From positions 879,502 through 909,709 of the forward strand of contig NZ_CP046391.1 in NCBI RefSeq assembly GCF_012790675.1: a stretch of DNA of 30,208 nucleotides, given 5' to 3'. The position numbers and the translations under genes were made by a program. The stretch is from Anaplasma platys. GTDB taxonomy: Bacteria; Pseudomonadota; Alphaproteobacteria; Rickettsiales; Anaplasmataceae. Shown piece after piece: positions 16,492 to 25,928 of this stretch. Position 1 is the first letter of the stretch; each line of letters starts with the position of its first letter. The notes beneath the pieces are model-generated. The model was not told the origin of the DNA. It saw only the letters and a list, made by a program, of their open reading frames with translations, and ran no database searches.

Positions 16492-17568
16492 ATGCCACGT
16501 ACTAGTGATTGCGATGAAGGTAGGAAACTTACAGTAAATGCTGCCGAGGACAAAAGTGAAGAAGTGCGTACTGAGCACGTCACCATAGATCCTATGTTCT
16601 TGAAGAAAGCCAAAGAAAAGGAAGAAAGCGGTTGTGCCGGCTGGAGGGAGAACGTTTTTCTCTATACCTCGTATGCCATAGTGATTGTCGAGATGGCTGC
16701 TGCGCTTTTCACGCTGTCTGTCATTCACTTTAAAATATCGCAGAGTACCATACACAAGGCAACCCTGGCCTACTATGCCCTATACTGTGTGTTGGTCTCT
16801 ATCCTGATAGTGGACTCATTCACTCAACTGAAAGACTATGCCAAGGAAAGGGCGAAAAACGAGATCAGTGTCAAGGAACACAAGATAAAAAAGATCAAGG
16901 AAATTAGCACCATAGTGTCGGGCTTCCTGTGGATAGCTTTGAGCGTTAGCTCTATTGTCATGGAGATAGGAGGAGGAGCCACGCCTCCGTTCTCTCTTTT
17001 AATGTCTTCGCTGTTGCTGTCTATTGCCGCTCCAGCATTGGGAGCATTTTCCGCTGTTACAAGGGCGTACGAAGTTGTGTATTCAAGCCGCCAAGGAATT
17101 AAGCGGATAACAGAAGCAGAAGACAAGGTAAGAAACGGCCTGCTGTCCGAAGAAGAGTTAGAAACTATAAAGTCTAACAATAATAAGAAGCCGCGGACAG
17201 GAAGGGTCCTTTACTTGCGTTCTTCGCTGTTCCTAGTAATTGCGGCATTTGAGTTTGCACACTGCATGTGCCACTTCGTAGAGGCTTATTACCTATTGGG
17301 CAAAACGCACCATTTATTCTACATTACAGATCAGGTGTTGCTGGGAACACAGGCGGCCCTCGCCCTTCTTTTCCTTGTTTTGCAATTTTTAGAGAAATAC
17401 TTCGAAAAAGAGAATGTCACAGTCACTCCAGAGATTTCACCTGCGGAAACGCCCGAGTTGCAATCGACAGCTGAAACTGGCGGTAGGTGCGACAGTCTCG
17501 CTTGTCCACAACTTGAGGAAGTAATCAAGGCAGCGCCCCTAATCGCTGGCCAGAGGATTGTTGCGTAA
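16492..17568 (+). CDS. six-helix membrane protein of unknown function
   Basis: I do not recognise the family. From the ATG at 16492 it has 358 residues; GAGGA seven bases upstream and the promoter at 16438-16466 rule out the earlier in-frame TTG at 16450. After a charged N-terminal region (1-50) come hydrophobic segments at about 55-80, 89-110, 138-160, 166-189, 242-269 and 276-301. They form three membrane hairpins, each followed by a charged or basic helical stretch (for example QLKDYAKERAKNE and LEKYFEKEN), which looks like a repeated unit. The fifth segment is rich in Cys and His (FAHCMCHFVEAYY, then KTHHLFY). The tail is acidic and Pro/Thr-rich. It stands alone between two large gaps and is probably restricted to Anaplasmataceae. 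A role in the host-facing or vacuolar membrane cannot be inferred from sequence alone. Confidence 0.8.
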   Translation: MPRTSDCDEGRKLTVNAAEDKSEEVRTEHVTIDPMFLKKAKEKEESGCAGWRENVFLYTSYAIVIVEMAAALFTLSVIHFKISQSTIHKATLAYYALYCVLVSILIVDSFTQLKDYAKERAKNEISVKEHKIKKIKEISTIVSGFLWIALSVSSIVMEIGGGATPPFSLLMSSLLLSIAAPALGAFSAVTRAYEVVYSSRQGIKRITEAEDKVRNGLLSEEELETIKSNNNKKPRTGRVLYLRSSLFLVIAAFEFAHCMCHFVEAYYLLGKTHHLFYITDQVLLGTQAALALLFLVLQFLEKYFEKENVTVTPEISPAETPELQSTAETGGRCDSLACPQLEEVIKAAPLIAGQRIVA

Positions 17569-18888
17569 GGCTAGTACGTACAACTTGTTAGAGAGGGCGC
17601 TTTTGCGTGTGAATTCGGTTGATAGCCCGCAAGGAGTTACCACGCAGCTACCACCGTTTGACACATTAACAGCGTCTCATGGATTGCACACCGCTACGCA
17701 TGCCATAGCGCTGCCACAGCTAGACAGCAGACTACATCATGGTAACCGTAACGGTATTTGTTCGCCTTACCCTTGCTTATCCATAGGGAATTCAGTGTGA
17801 AATCCTCTTATGTGGCCTGTTATTTGTCCACGCACGAGACGTACCTGTAATCATGCAGATGTGTCCGTGCTTCAGGCAATGTTCTGAAGCACACAGTGGT
17901 TGAAAATTTCCCATAATACTTCTTCTAACAAAACATCTTTAGTGCCATAGACAAGTCATGACTACAATTCTACGTTAAAGGCTTTGACACCGACACGGAA
18001 TATGTCTTGTAGAAGGTCTGCAGCGAGACTGTAAAATATCAGCGCAAGGTGTTCACCTACTTTTACAAAAACACTACTTAACATTCTATTAGTTGGTCGA
18101 AGAGAATTTGGGATATTTCTTCAACCATATAATTGCACGATTAATCGCCCCCATTAGCCCGTTTGTACTAACTGCATCATCAGAGAACTACTAGCTTCTT
18201 TGTCCAGTAGAGACTTCCCCACAGTTCAAACTAGGTGCCATGAGACAAAGCCCCTATGTAAAGCGCAGTCTCGCCCTGTAAAATCAGGGCTCACACAATG
18301 CTAAATTCCATCACCCATTTGCCATGTAAAATTGGACAATTGGAAACGCCCCCTCAAAGCCATATTTTCGTATTATGATAGTTTTCAGAACAGCTGCTCA
18401 ACACAGCACCACCGCTGGACAGTTAGTTGAGGTCTTCTTACCAACATTCTTAAGAACACATATAGCCATACTGCACGGTCTATAAAAGCGGTCCTGGAAA
18501 AAATATCCTTATGGCCAACCACTGCCATAGTACGTATTCAACAAGCACCGAACTATAAGTGATTGCGGGGTTGATATTGCACAACATTGGGCGTATTCCC
18601 GAAGAAGGGGAGGAATTCCCCTACAAGGGTTGGTGTTTAAAATCCTGGAAAAAAGCGGCAATACGATTTTTTTGCTCAGCGTTAGTGCCCATCAGACGTG
18701 AATATATCCGAAACACCATAAGAAGAGTGACAACCAAACTCCCGCCTTCTATTAGCCGCTGCTTTAGCTACGACGATTTTTTTGCCATGGGCTCTAACCC
18801 ACATAAAATTACCTGAGAAACGCACTTAGGTGCTTTCATGGCTCTATACTACATAACCCCCACAATATTTTCGGCTACGCAATGCGCC
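17569..18888. other. 1.3-kb gene-free region with a corC remnant
   Basis: No intact gene. The right part holds a broken copy of the corC tail (18565-18734, listed separately). Two hairpins occur: GTGCTTCAG/CTGAAGCAC (17867-17875 with 17884-17892, 8-base loop) and GCCCTG/CAGGGC (18273-18278 with 18285-18290). Neither has a T-run, and their roles are unknown. Confidence 0.6.
18565..18734 (+). pseudogene. decayed duplicate of the 3' end of corC/tlyC
   Basis: This stretch aligns with 23221-23392, the last 168 bases of the intact corC gene plus four bases beyond its stop. By eye about 84% of bases agree. The shared runs include GGGTTGATATTGCAC and TTTAAAATCCTGGAAAAAA. Two single-base deletions break the frame: one near 18618, where TTTCTCCTCCAT has become TTCCCCTACAA, and one near 18690. 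The first is enough to turn the protein from AGLILHNIGRIPEEGEEF into an unrelated frame. Similarity fades within about 30 bases after the stop and I could not extend it upstream. It lies on the same strand as intact corC and just beyond the 3' end of ftsK. Confidence 0.85.
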
Positions 18889-21636
18889 CTAGCCAACTAT
18901 TTCTCTTTTGCCCATGTGCCCCGCTGGAGTTATGATTCCTTCTCGTTCCATCCGCTCAACAAGGTTTGCCGCCCTATTGTATCCTATACGCAACTGGCGT
19001 TGTACGTAGCTTACAGACGTTTTCCTGTCCCTAAGCACTAGGGCAACAGCGCGCTCGTAGAGCGAATCTTCTCTGTCGTCAAAATCCTCAATGTCTATGT
19101 CATCGTTGTGATCCAAGAGCTTGGTTATTTCATGCACATAACGCGGCTCGCCCTGTTCTCTCAGGTGATTGACCACATCTTGCACATCGCTATCACTTAC
19201 AAAAGCTCCATGAATACGCCTTATCTTACCACCAGCAACCATATAGAGCATATCACCCATGCCTAGTAATTGCTCAGCACCCTGCTCACCTAGAATCGTA
19301 CGGCTATCTATTTTTGATGTAACAGCAAAGCTGATCCTTGTTGGAAAGTTAGCTTTAATGACCCCAGTGATCACATCAACAGATGGTCTCTGTGTAGCCA
19401 TAATAATGTGAATACCAGCGGCACGCGCCATTTGTGATAATCTTTGTATGGATGATTCTATCTCCTTGCCCGAAACAATCATCAGATCCGCCATTTCGTC
19501 TACAATAACCACGATGTAGGGTAACGGCACGTTTTTTACCTTCTTCTTGGAAAATATCGCGGCGCCGGTTGTCCGATCAAATCCAGTTTGTACCACCCGT
19601 TCATAAACTTCACCCCTACTGGCAGCAATAGAAATTTTTTCATTGTATCCGGTGATGTTTCTCACCCCCACTGCGGACATCATACGATAACGCTCTTCCA
19701 TTTCCGCAACAACCCATTTTAAGACCGCAACTGCCTTCTTAGCCTCGGTCACCACCGGCGTGAGGAGGTGCGGAATATTATCGTAAACTGACAGCTCAAG
19801 CACCTTGGGATCAATCATGATCATCCTGCACTGATCAGGGGTTAAACGGTACAAAAGCGACAAAATCATGGTATTTATGCCAACAGATTTTCCCGAACCT
19901 GTAGTTCCAGCTATAAGTAAATGTGGCATCTTGGTTAGATCACCAACGACCGGGTCGCCATCTATTCCCTTCCCTAAAATAATGGGCAACCTCAGCTCCA
20001 GATCACGATACTCACTGCTTTCTATTAGATCTCTGAGTACAACAATTTCTCTCTTGCGGTTGGGCAGCTCAATCCCAAGTATATTCCTCCCGGGAACCAC
20101 AGAAATTCTCGTTGAGAGGGCACTCATGGACCTGGCAATGTCGTCGGCTAATCCTATAATCCTTGACGATTTAGTTCCCGCAGAAGGTTCAAACTCGTAC
20201 ATGGTCACCACAGGACCGTAACGTACTGCAATGATTTTCCCGAGTACACCAAAGTCTTTTAAAACAGAATACAACTCTTCAGATTCATCCTTGTACTCGC
20301 ACTCGGTGTCAGCCCTGTTTTCCTGCGGGGGGCGTGAAAGCAGATCGACATGAGGTAGCTCTATATTCTTCATCTCCCCCCATGAATCTTCATCATCCTG
20401 CTCAGATTGCTCGGTCAGATAAGAGTCTGCGCCTTCACCATCATCGAACTCATCATCATAGTTCTCCCCCTCACTGCCATAAGACTCGTCATCATATTCC
20501 TCTTCTTCGGGCTCGTCCTTTCCATAGGTGTGCGTCTCGCTACTAGTCCGCTCTTCGTAATCAAAATCGTCCTCGCCCTCGCAATATTGATCACCCTCAG
20601 AATCTTCGTCACATGGAGCGCCCTCGTATAACTCCTCGGCAAATTCCGATGTTTCTCTGTGCAAATTCGAGCCCATTTGTTGTCGTGGATGAACAGTCTC
20701 TGCTACAAGATCATCACCATACTCTTTGGCAAACTCGGAAATACGGGCATCCCCGCCTTCGTCATCATCCTCATCCGTATCCCCCATATCACGCATCATG
20801 GGATTTGTCCAAGATTGCGCAACTGTCGGCCGTTGCTCACGGCAGCGTTCCCCCTCATCACGCTTCTCCGGAAAGAAAACACTAATAGCCTTATTGCTAT
20901 CAAACCCGCGCACTACCCTATCACTCAGATGGGTATCTCCTGGCCTCTCTTCATCCTTCTTGGGAGAATGCACAATTCTGTCATCGCCGGCCTCAACACG
21001 GTACCCTGAAGTAACAGCACCCCGTTGCCACTGCTGTTGACTCTCATTGACAAAATACTCTGCCACATCAGCAATACCGGGATCGATCCTTCTGTCCCTA
21101 GTTTTGCTCATTCTATATTTGCTTACCTTCAGGCGAAGCGAAGACAGACGATTTACCACTATTCTGGCCAAAAACCAAGTCCCACTCCACCCGACAGTAC
21201 AGCAAGACGCAACTGCCAGAACAGCTATCAAAACTGTCAAAGAAAATTCTGAAAGTTTGTCACCAACGAAACCACCGTAGTTATACTTCTCCACTGCCTC
21301 TGGAACTAACTTGGATAGTATCCCGGCAACACTTGCCGTAACGCACAGTGAGCATGGAACGTATATGCGCTTGATAAAATTAGGAAATTGCTGCGCTCTA
21401 AAAATCAGCAAAACACCTGGAAGAACCCCGGCAAAGCCAAAAAACTGAACCAAGAGATCTCCTGCATATGCCCCTGCTGCTCCCATTGAATTGCTGGTAG
21501 TCTGGAAATCTTTAGTAGCGCTTGAAGAATTAAAAGAGGAATCCCATGCATTGTAAGAAAGAACCGATGTAGTTAAGAACACCGAGGGAATATAGAACAT
21601 ACACACCATCACACACGTAGAAATGTATCTTCCCAT
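18889..21636 (-). CDS. ftsK: DNA translocase FtsK
   Basis: Membrane-anchored motor that pumps chromosomal DNA through the closing septum and helps resolve chromosome dimers. It is 915 residues. The N-terminal part has hydrophobic segments at about 9-27, 60-80, 90-112 and 130-158. A linker (about 175-430) includes a very acidic stretch (about 285-420) rich in Asp, Glu, Ser and Gly. The motor domain has Walker A GTTGSGKS at 577-584 and Walker [11 protein letters not shown] at 708-717, plus [13 protein letters not shown] from 746. A C-terminal winged-helix gamma domain (about 856-915, [24 protein letters not shown]) is the part that reads chromosome-orientation sequences in relatives. yggT lies 22 bases upstream on the same strand, so the two probably form one transcript. 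Confidence 0.96.
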   Translation of the reverse strand: MGRYISTCVMVCMFYIPSVFLTTSVLSYNAWDSSFNSSSATKDFQTTSNSMGAAGAYAGDLLVQFFGFAGVLPGVLLIFRAQQFPNFIKRIYVPCSLCVTASVAGILSKLVPEAVEKYNYGGFVGDKLSEFSLTVLIAVLAVASCCTVGWSGTWFLARIVVNRLSSLRLKVSKYRMSKTRDRRIDPGIADVAEYFVNESQQQWQRGAVTSGYRVEAGDDRIVHSPKKDEERPGDTHLSDRVVRGFDSNKAISVFFPEKRDEGERCREQRPTVAQSWTNPMMRDMGDTDEDDDEGGDARISEFAKEYGDDLVAETVHPRQQMGSNLHRETSEFAEELYEGAPCDEDSEGDQYCEGEDDFDYEERTSSETHTYGKDEPEEEEYDDESYGSEGENYDDEFDDGEGADSYLTEQSEQDDEDSWGEMKNIELPHVDLLSRPPQENRADTECEYKDESEELYSVLKDFGVLGKIIAVRYGPVVTMYEFEPSAGTKSSRIIGLADDIARSMSALSTRISVVPGRNILGIELPNRKREIVVLRDLIESSEYRDLELRLPIILGKGIDGDPVVGDLTKMPHLLIAGTTGSGKSVGINTMILSLLYRLTPDQCRMIMIDPKVLELSVYDNIPHLLTPVVTEAKKAVAVLKWVVAEMEERYRMMSAVGVRNITGYNEKISIAASRGEVYERVVQTGFDRTTGAAIFSKKKVKNVPLPYIVVIVDEMADLMIVSGKEIESSIQRLSQMARAAGIHIIMATQRPSVDVITGVIKANFPTRISFAVTSKIDSRTILGEQGAEQLLGMGDMLYMVAGGKIRRIHGAFVSDSDVQDVVNHLREQGEPRYVHEITKLLDHNDDIDIEDFDDREDSLYERAVALVLRDRKTSVSYVQRQLRIGYNRAANLVERMEREGIITPAGHMGKREIVG

Positions 21637-21658
21637 ACGTTAAGTACCAGCTAACCTA

Positions 21659-21934
21659 TCAAAAGTAGTAACGCAAAGCATACCTAAAAAAGCCTACTGC
21701 AATTAAAAGTGCAATGGGAGCCAAATCCAAACCCGCTATGCTTGGGATATATCTCCTAATAAATGACAATGCAGGGCTCACCATCCTAGTTAACGCAGCA
21801 TATATCCTATAAACAATGTCGTTGTTGCCGTTTACTATCCGTAGAGCTATAAGCCACCCCAGAATAACCCACGCTATTAGTGCGAAATTATACACGCTGA
21901 GGATTGTATCAAGAAGGTAAGCTATTGGATGCAT
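21659..21934 (-). CDS. YggT-family membrane protein
   Basis: A 91-residue protein with two hydrophobic segments (about 10-32 and 70-86) separated by a loop with RRYIPSIAGLDLAPIALLI, the hallmark of the YggT family. Family members sit in the inner membrane; in other bacteria they have been linked to division or osmotic tolerance, but no exact role is settled. An AGGAG site lies upstream of the ATG at 21934, and a TATAAT box lies at 21971-21976. It is followed by ftsK after 22 bases, which fits a link to division. Confidence 0.85.
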   Translation of the reverse strand: MHPIAYLLDTILSVYNFALIAWVILGWLIALRIVNGNNDIVYRIYAALTRMVSPALSFIRRYIPSIAGLDLAPIALLIAVGFFRYALRYYF

Positions 21935-21970
21935 AATTTATCAATCTCCTGGTCCACAGCAGCGTTCGCA

Positions 21971-21976
21971 ATTATA
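21971..21976 (-). promoter_or_regulatory. -10 element of the yggT-ftsK operon
   Basis: A perfect TATAAT on the minus strand is preceded by TG (TGTATAAT), an extended -10. The -35 region is only a T-rich stretch. It lies about 40 bases before the yggT start. Confidence 0.5.
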
Positions 21977-22044
21977 CAAGAATAAAAGTTAATTAAAAAT
22001 GGTAATTATTATCGATACTTTGACTGTTACTGCATCAAAACTGC

Positions 22045-22053
22045 TGCTACAAT
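22045..22053 (+). promoter_or_regulatory. possible extended -10 of corC
   Basis: TGCTACAAT has the extended -10 form, about 65 bases before the corC start. A TTGACT at 22020-22025 is 22 bases away, too far for a normal -35. Confidence 0.3.
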
Positions 22054-22116
22054 TTTCAACTTGAAGAATCTCGAATTGTTGTATACAGTGTAGCTGGGAT
22101 GGGTTCCTGATCTCTA

Positions 22117-23388
22117 GTGTTGTTTGTTTTTGTCCTGTTACTGTTCGCTTCTGCTTTTTTCTCCGCAGCAGAGACCGCTTTCACATCCGTTAGTGCCTCT
22201 TCTATTCATAGGTTGGTAATGAATGGCGACAGGCGGGCGAAGATCGTTGATAGCCTTAGTAAACGTAAAGACCAAGTCATAGGCACGTTGCTTATAGGTA
22301 ATACCATCGCAAATATCGGAGTATCTTCCGTTGCCGCCGCAATGTTCTTGAATCTCCTTGGCAGAGAGGGAATCATAGTTTCAACCTTCGCGGTAACGTG
22401 CCTCATCCTCCTCTTTTCAGAAGTTTTGCCTAAGACATACGCCTTGCAGAACCCTGAGAAGATATCCTTACGCACTGCGAAGATTGTTGCTTGTTGCTCA
22501 TTCGTGCTTCTGCCATTGTCGTCAATGGTGCGATACATGGTGAACTTTATGTTGAAACTGCTTGGTGCGAATGGTGCACGTGAGATGGTTTCCGCCGCCG
22601 ATGCAATGAGAAACTTGATCCTAATGCATGACAGCAAAGGTACAATGCTAAAGCAAGATTTAGATATGCTTAGTAGCGTATTAGATCTTGCTCAGACCGA
22701 AATATCACAGGTGATGACGCACCGGAAGAACCTTTTTGCTTTGAATATAGACGAAGAAGTGAGCACTCTCATCAAGCAGATACTCCAGAGTAATCACAGT
22801 AGAATTCCCATCTGGCAAAAAAGTGAGGAATCCATCATCGGCGTGGTTCACGTGCGAGACGTTACCGACCTTGTGCGCGAAAAGAACAATAATGTCACAA
22901 AAAGTGATATCTACAGAATAATAAACAAGCCATGGTTTGTGCCTGATACAACGCCACTTAGTGTGCAGTTACACAACTTTCGCAAGAAGCGTCGTCACCT
23001 TGCGCTCGTGGTAGACGAGTATGGAACATTACAGGGGGCTGTCACCCTTGAGGACATACTAGAAGAAATAGTGGGCGACATATCTGATGAACATGATGTG
23101 GTACAGGAAAGTCTAATAACCCCGGTTGGCGATGGAAAGTATCACATAGGTGGGGAAGCACCTATTAGAGACGTGAACCGTGAACTGCGTTGGAGCTTAC
23201 CTGAAGAAGCCTCAACCGTTGCCGGGTTGATATTGCACGACATTGAGCGTATACCCGAGGAAGGGGAAGAATTTCTCCTCCATGGGTTCGTGTTTAAAAT
23301 CCTGGAAAAAAGTGGCAATATGATTTCTTTGCTCAGCGTTAGTAACCCATCCAGCGTGAATATGTCCGAAACATTACCCGAAGAGTGA
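22117..23388 (+). CDS. tlyC: CorC/TlyC-type CBS-domain membrane protein
   Basis: Often labelled hemolysin C; members of the family act in Mg2+/Co2+ resistance or efflux, and the hemolysin name is weakly supported in general. It is 423 residues from a GTG at 22117 (TTG at 22120 is possible). An N-terminal CNNM/DUF21 membrane domain (about 1-150) has SAFFSAAETAFTSVS from 12 and IGNTIANIG at 60-68. Two CBS domains follow (about 195-250 and 270-325, including HLALVVDEYGTLQGAVTLED). A CorC_HlyC domain occupies about 335-410, with AGLILHDIERIPEEGEEF. It is divergent from yggT-ftsK. Its 3' end exists as a second, broken copy at 18565-18734. Confidence 0.92.
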   Translation: MLFVFVLLLFASAFFSAAETAFTSVSASSIHRLVMNGDRRAKIVDSLSKRKDQVIGTLLIGNTIANIGVSSVAAAMFLNLLGREGIIVSTFAVTCLILLFSEVLPKTYALQNPEKISLRTAKIVACCSFVLLPLSSMVRYMVNFMLKLLGANGAREMVSAADAMRNLILMHDSKGTMLKQDLDMLSSVLDLAQTEISQVMTHRKNLFALNIDEEVSTLIKQILQSNHSRIPIWQKSEESIIGVVHVRDVTDLVREKNNNVTKSDIYRIINKPWFVPDTTPLSVQLHNFRKKRRHLALVVDEYGTLQGAVTLEDILEEIVGDISDEHDVVQESLITPVGDGKYHIGGEAPIRDVNRELRWSLPEEASTVAGLILHDIERIPEEGEEFLLHGFVFKILEKSGNMISLLSVSNPSSVNMSETLPEE

Positions 23389-23882
23389 CAACTTAGTATA
23401 CTCCTGCCTTCTTCACTTCCAATGCAATACCAGCAGGCGTGCTGCCCAAAGAGTGGCTAGAGGCCTTATTCAAAGAATGACCGCAGTCAGCCACCGCAGC
23501 TCTTAACCTCTGCCTAAATGCAGTAAAAGCAAGCATAGAACTCTAGAACATATAATACAAGGCAGCGTAGCTATAAAACTAAACCAGTTCGAAGTTTTGC
23601 AACCCTAAATACGGACTATAAAACATCCAGAACAACATATTTGCACACAGGTCGAGATCACCTAGCAGCGTATGACCAATATACCAGGATTATAGACCAA
23701 TTATGTGTTAGGTATACCAACACAACGCCCTCTGCTCAGTAAGCGTTTGAGCCCGCTAGAGTAACTAAGTCTTTGAGACGTACTAAAATTTGCTGAACAC
23801 CTTCCAGCACCATCCATTATGTATCACACCATTGGCTGTTACACTGAAACAGCATCGGTATCAAAAACATACCGCTCACACG
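23389..23882. other. convergent gap between corC and thiE
   Basis: About 490 bases with no convincing reading frame, RNA gene or clear terminator. I see nothing in it. Confidence 0.5.
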
Positions 23883-24911
23883 CTAAATTCTGCCGCCTAT
23901 ATCACATGCTGATAAAAATTCTTCAATAACAGCTTTAGGATTATCTGCCGTGGTCACCGCTGAAATAACCGCTACACCGCCAACGTTACATTCTAGAACG
24001 TCGCTAACGTTGCTGAGCGTAATCCCGCCAATTGCGACCACACCACATGAGTTATATTCAACCCATTCCCTTAGCAGGTCGATCCCCTGTGCCCTGTATG
24101 GCATCTTCTTTGACGTAGTTCCATATATGGGACCTAGAGCAATGTACGATGGCTGGTAAAACCTTGCTCTGGCAAGTTCGTGGTAACAGTGAGTACTGAT
24201 GCCTAGACACATTCCGGCAATTCTGTCCATGTCAACAGTTTTTATGTCGTCTTGCCCAAGGTGAACACCATATGCTCCATGTTTCTTCGCTATCTCCCAA
24301 TAATCGTTCACTACGAGCGCTACATTGCTCCTTCGGGAGATTTCAGCGCATCGTTGAACTACTGCGTCAACTTCGTGGAGCGTCTTATCTTTTACCCGCA
24401 GCTGGATTACCTTCACACCACAACTGGCTACCAGTTCAAACCAACGCTCATCTGGAACAATTGGGTAAAAACCGATTCTGTCAACAACACAATAGCTAGG
24501 CAGCACTAACTGTTGGTCGGGGGCGCTGCTGGAAATGCTGGGGATATATCTTGCCATACTCACTGCCGCAACTGCACCTGCGGCGTCCTCCATAACCTTA
24601 CTCGTTTTAGCCCTAGCTAGAACAACGCAGTCCAGATCAACATCCCTACTATTCTCACACCTGGAAACTGAACTCATAGAGCCAGAAGCGTCGCAGAATT
24701 CATTAGTCAAGATCTCAACATCCGTTTCAAAACCAAGACGATATTGAAACCACAGCTCTTCCGTGCCGTCATAATAGTAGTCAAAGCACAGAGAGTCAGC
24801 ACCGCTGCAAACGTTTGCAACGTAGATATTCAGTTTTTTTCTGGCATAGTAGTCACGAGCAAACTCAGCTACATCAACCACACCGCACCCTGGGTTACCA
24901 ACAAAGTACAT
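23883..24911 (-). CDS. thiE: thiamine-phosphate synthase with ThiD-like N-terminal part
   Basis: Joins hydroxymethylpyrimidine pyrophosphate to thiazole phosphate to form thiamine phosphate. It is 342 residues, against about 210 for ordinary ThiE. The C-terminal 205 residues carry the ThiE motifs: QLRVK at 170-174, NDYW at 202-205, YGVHLGQDD at 214-222, GIST at 237-240, LGPIYGTTSKK from 259 and AIGGI at 293-297. The first 135 residues resemble the C-terminal half of ThiD (HMP-phosphate kinase): DYYYDGTEELWFQYR at 44-58 matches its YDG-x-F-x-x-R region, and EDAAGAVAAVSMARYIPSI its final helix. The GTGC motif of ThiD is missing. This suggests a worn ThiD-ThiE fusion; I infer this from pattern only. 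Start: ATG at 24911. Confidence 0.85.
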   Translation of the reverse strand: MYFVGNPGCGVVDVAEFARDYYARKKLNIYVANVCSGADSLCFDYYYDGTEELWFQYRLGFETDVEILTNEFCDASGSMSSVSRCENSRDVDLDCVVLARAKTSKVMEDAAGAVAAVSMARYIPSISSSAPDQQLVLPSYCVVDRIGFYPIVPDERWFELVASCGVKVIQLRVKDKTLHEVDAVVQRCAEISRRSNVALVVNDYWEIAKKHGAYGVHLGQDDIKTVDMDRIAGMCLGISTHCYHELARARFYQPSYIALGPIYGTTSKKMPYRAQGIDLLREWVEYNSCGVVAIGGITLSNVSDVLECNVGGVAVISAVTTADNPKAVIEEFLSACDIGGRI

Positions 24912-24979
24912 GAAGATGAAACCACACCCTTAAAACCGCCACAGAATATTGGCAATCTGCTGAGCCATTTTTCACATTA

Positions 24980-25822
24980 TCAACAAAACGTATCACCTCC
25001 TATCTTGTTGTTCTTCTTGTTGTAATGCTGAATTATAGTTGCCGCTATCTCTTCGATAGACTTCTGCGTTACATCTATCAGAGGCCACCTGTTTTTCGTG
25101 CAAACTTGCAAAACTTCGTTGATTTCCTGTTCAACTTGTTCATAGCTGATGTAGTTGCAGTTACTCTGGTGCTTCATGGAAATTAGCCTGTTACGCCGGA
25201 TTTGGATCAGCCTATCTATATCAATAGTAAGCCCCACAACAAGCTTATCGGCCAAGATCGAGGGATCTATAGGCAATGCTATTGAGTGCACAAACGGAAT
25301 ATTTACCACCTTATATCCGCGATAAGCCAGGTATATACTGGTAGGAGACTTTGAAGTCCTCGAAACGCCAACTATCACTATGTCTGCTTGGTCAATATCC
25401 CAGAGACCCTGACCATCATCGTGCGAAATGGTGTAATTTATCGCATCTATCCTGTTAAAGTACTCGTCACTAAGACCATGAGGATTGGCGTTGGGGTCTT
25501 TAGTAACGCTGAGATAACACGAAATCTCCCTTATGATATGAGACAAAATCGGAATGCACCTGATGCTGCGTGCCCCTGCTTTTTTCTTGAGATACTCGCG
25601 TAGGTTATCGTCGAGCACCGTGTACATAATCAGATTATTTCTGCTGGTATCTATACTGGAAATTATGCTATCCACGTGGCGTTCACTGCCTACCAGAGAC
25701 CACACAAACTCACTAACTTCAAGAGACTTAAAATGCTCCACAGCCGCTCTCGCGACCGATATAACAGTCTCACAAGTGGAGTCAGATACTAAGTGAAGAT
25801 CCAAGGTAGCCTTAACACCCAT
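24980..25822 (-). CDS. pyruvate phosphate dikinase regulatory protein (DUF299)
   Basis: Bifunctional serine/threonine kinase and Pi-dependent phosphorylase that switches pyruvate phosphate dikinase (or PEP synthase) off and on, at the pyruvate/PEP branch point. It is 280 residues from the ATG at 25822; an in-frame GTG at 25852 adds ten residues but the family normally begins near LHLVSDSTCETV. The ADP-binding loop GVSRTSKSPTS starts at 152, followed by IYLAYRGYKVVNIPFV. AINYTISHDDGQ at 127-138 is also a family signature. PPDK is the likely partner in Rickettsiales; it is not in this window. thiE lies 68 bases downstream on the same strand and trhO starts upstream, so they may be cotranscribed. 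Confidence 0.92.
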   Translation of the reverse strand: MGVKATLDLHLVSDSTCETVISVARAAVEHFKSLEVSEFVWSLVGSERHVDSIISSIDTSRNNLIMYTVLDDNLREYLKKKAGARSIRCIPILSHIIREISCYLSVTKDPNANPHGLSDEYFNRIDAINYTISHDDGQGLWDIDQADIVIVGVSRTSKSPTSIYLAYRGYKVVNIPFVHSIALPIDPSILADKLVVGLTIDIDRLIQIRRNRLISMKHQSNCNYISYEQVEQEINEVLQVCTKNRWPLIDVTQKSIEEIAATIIQHYNKKNNKIGGDTFC

Positions 25823-25928
25823 ACCAATAACCCGCTTATGCTGAAACCACACTCAAAAACACTGCACAGCAAACTGCAATTCCCAAAAACTAGAGGAAAA
25901 ATGCGCACTATACCCCCAAGCACGAAAC

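Noticed and set aside
18559..18816. 85-codon frame read as a small independent gene
   Set aside because: Its first 18 residues match CorC and the rest is out of frame, so it is a broken copy rather than a new gene.
20334..21280. Several long plus-strand frames opposite ftsK
   Set aside because: They arise from the acidic repeat-like codons of FtsK read in reverse; no domains are present.
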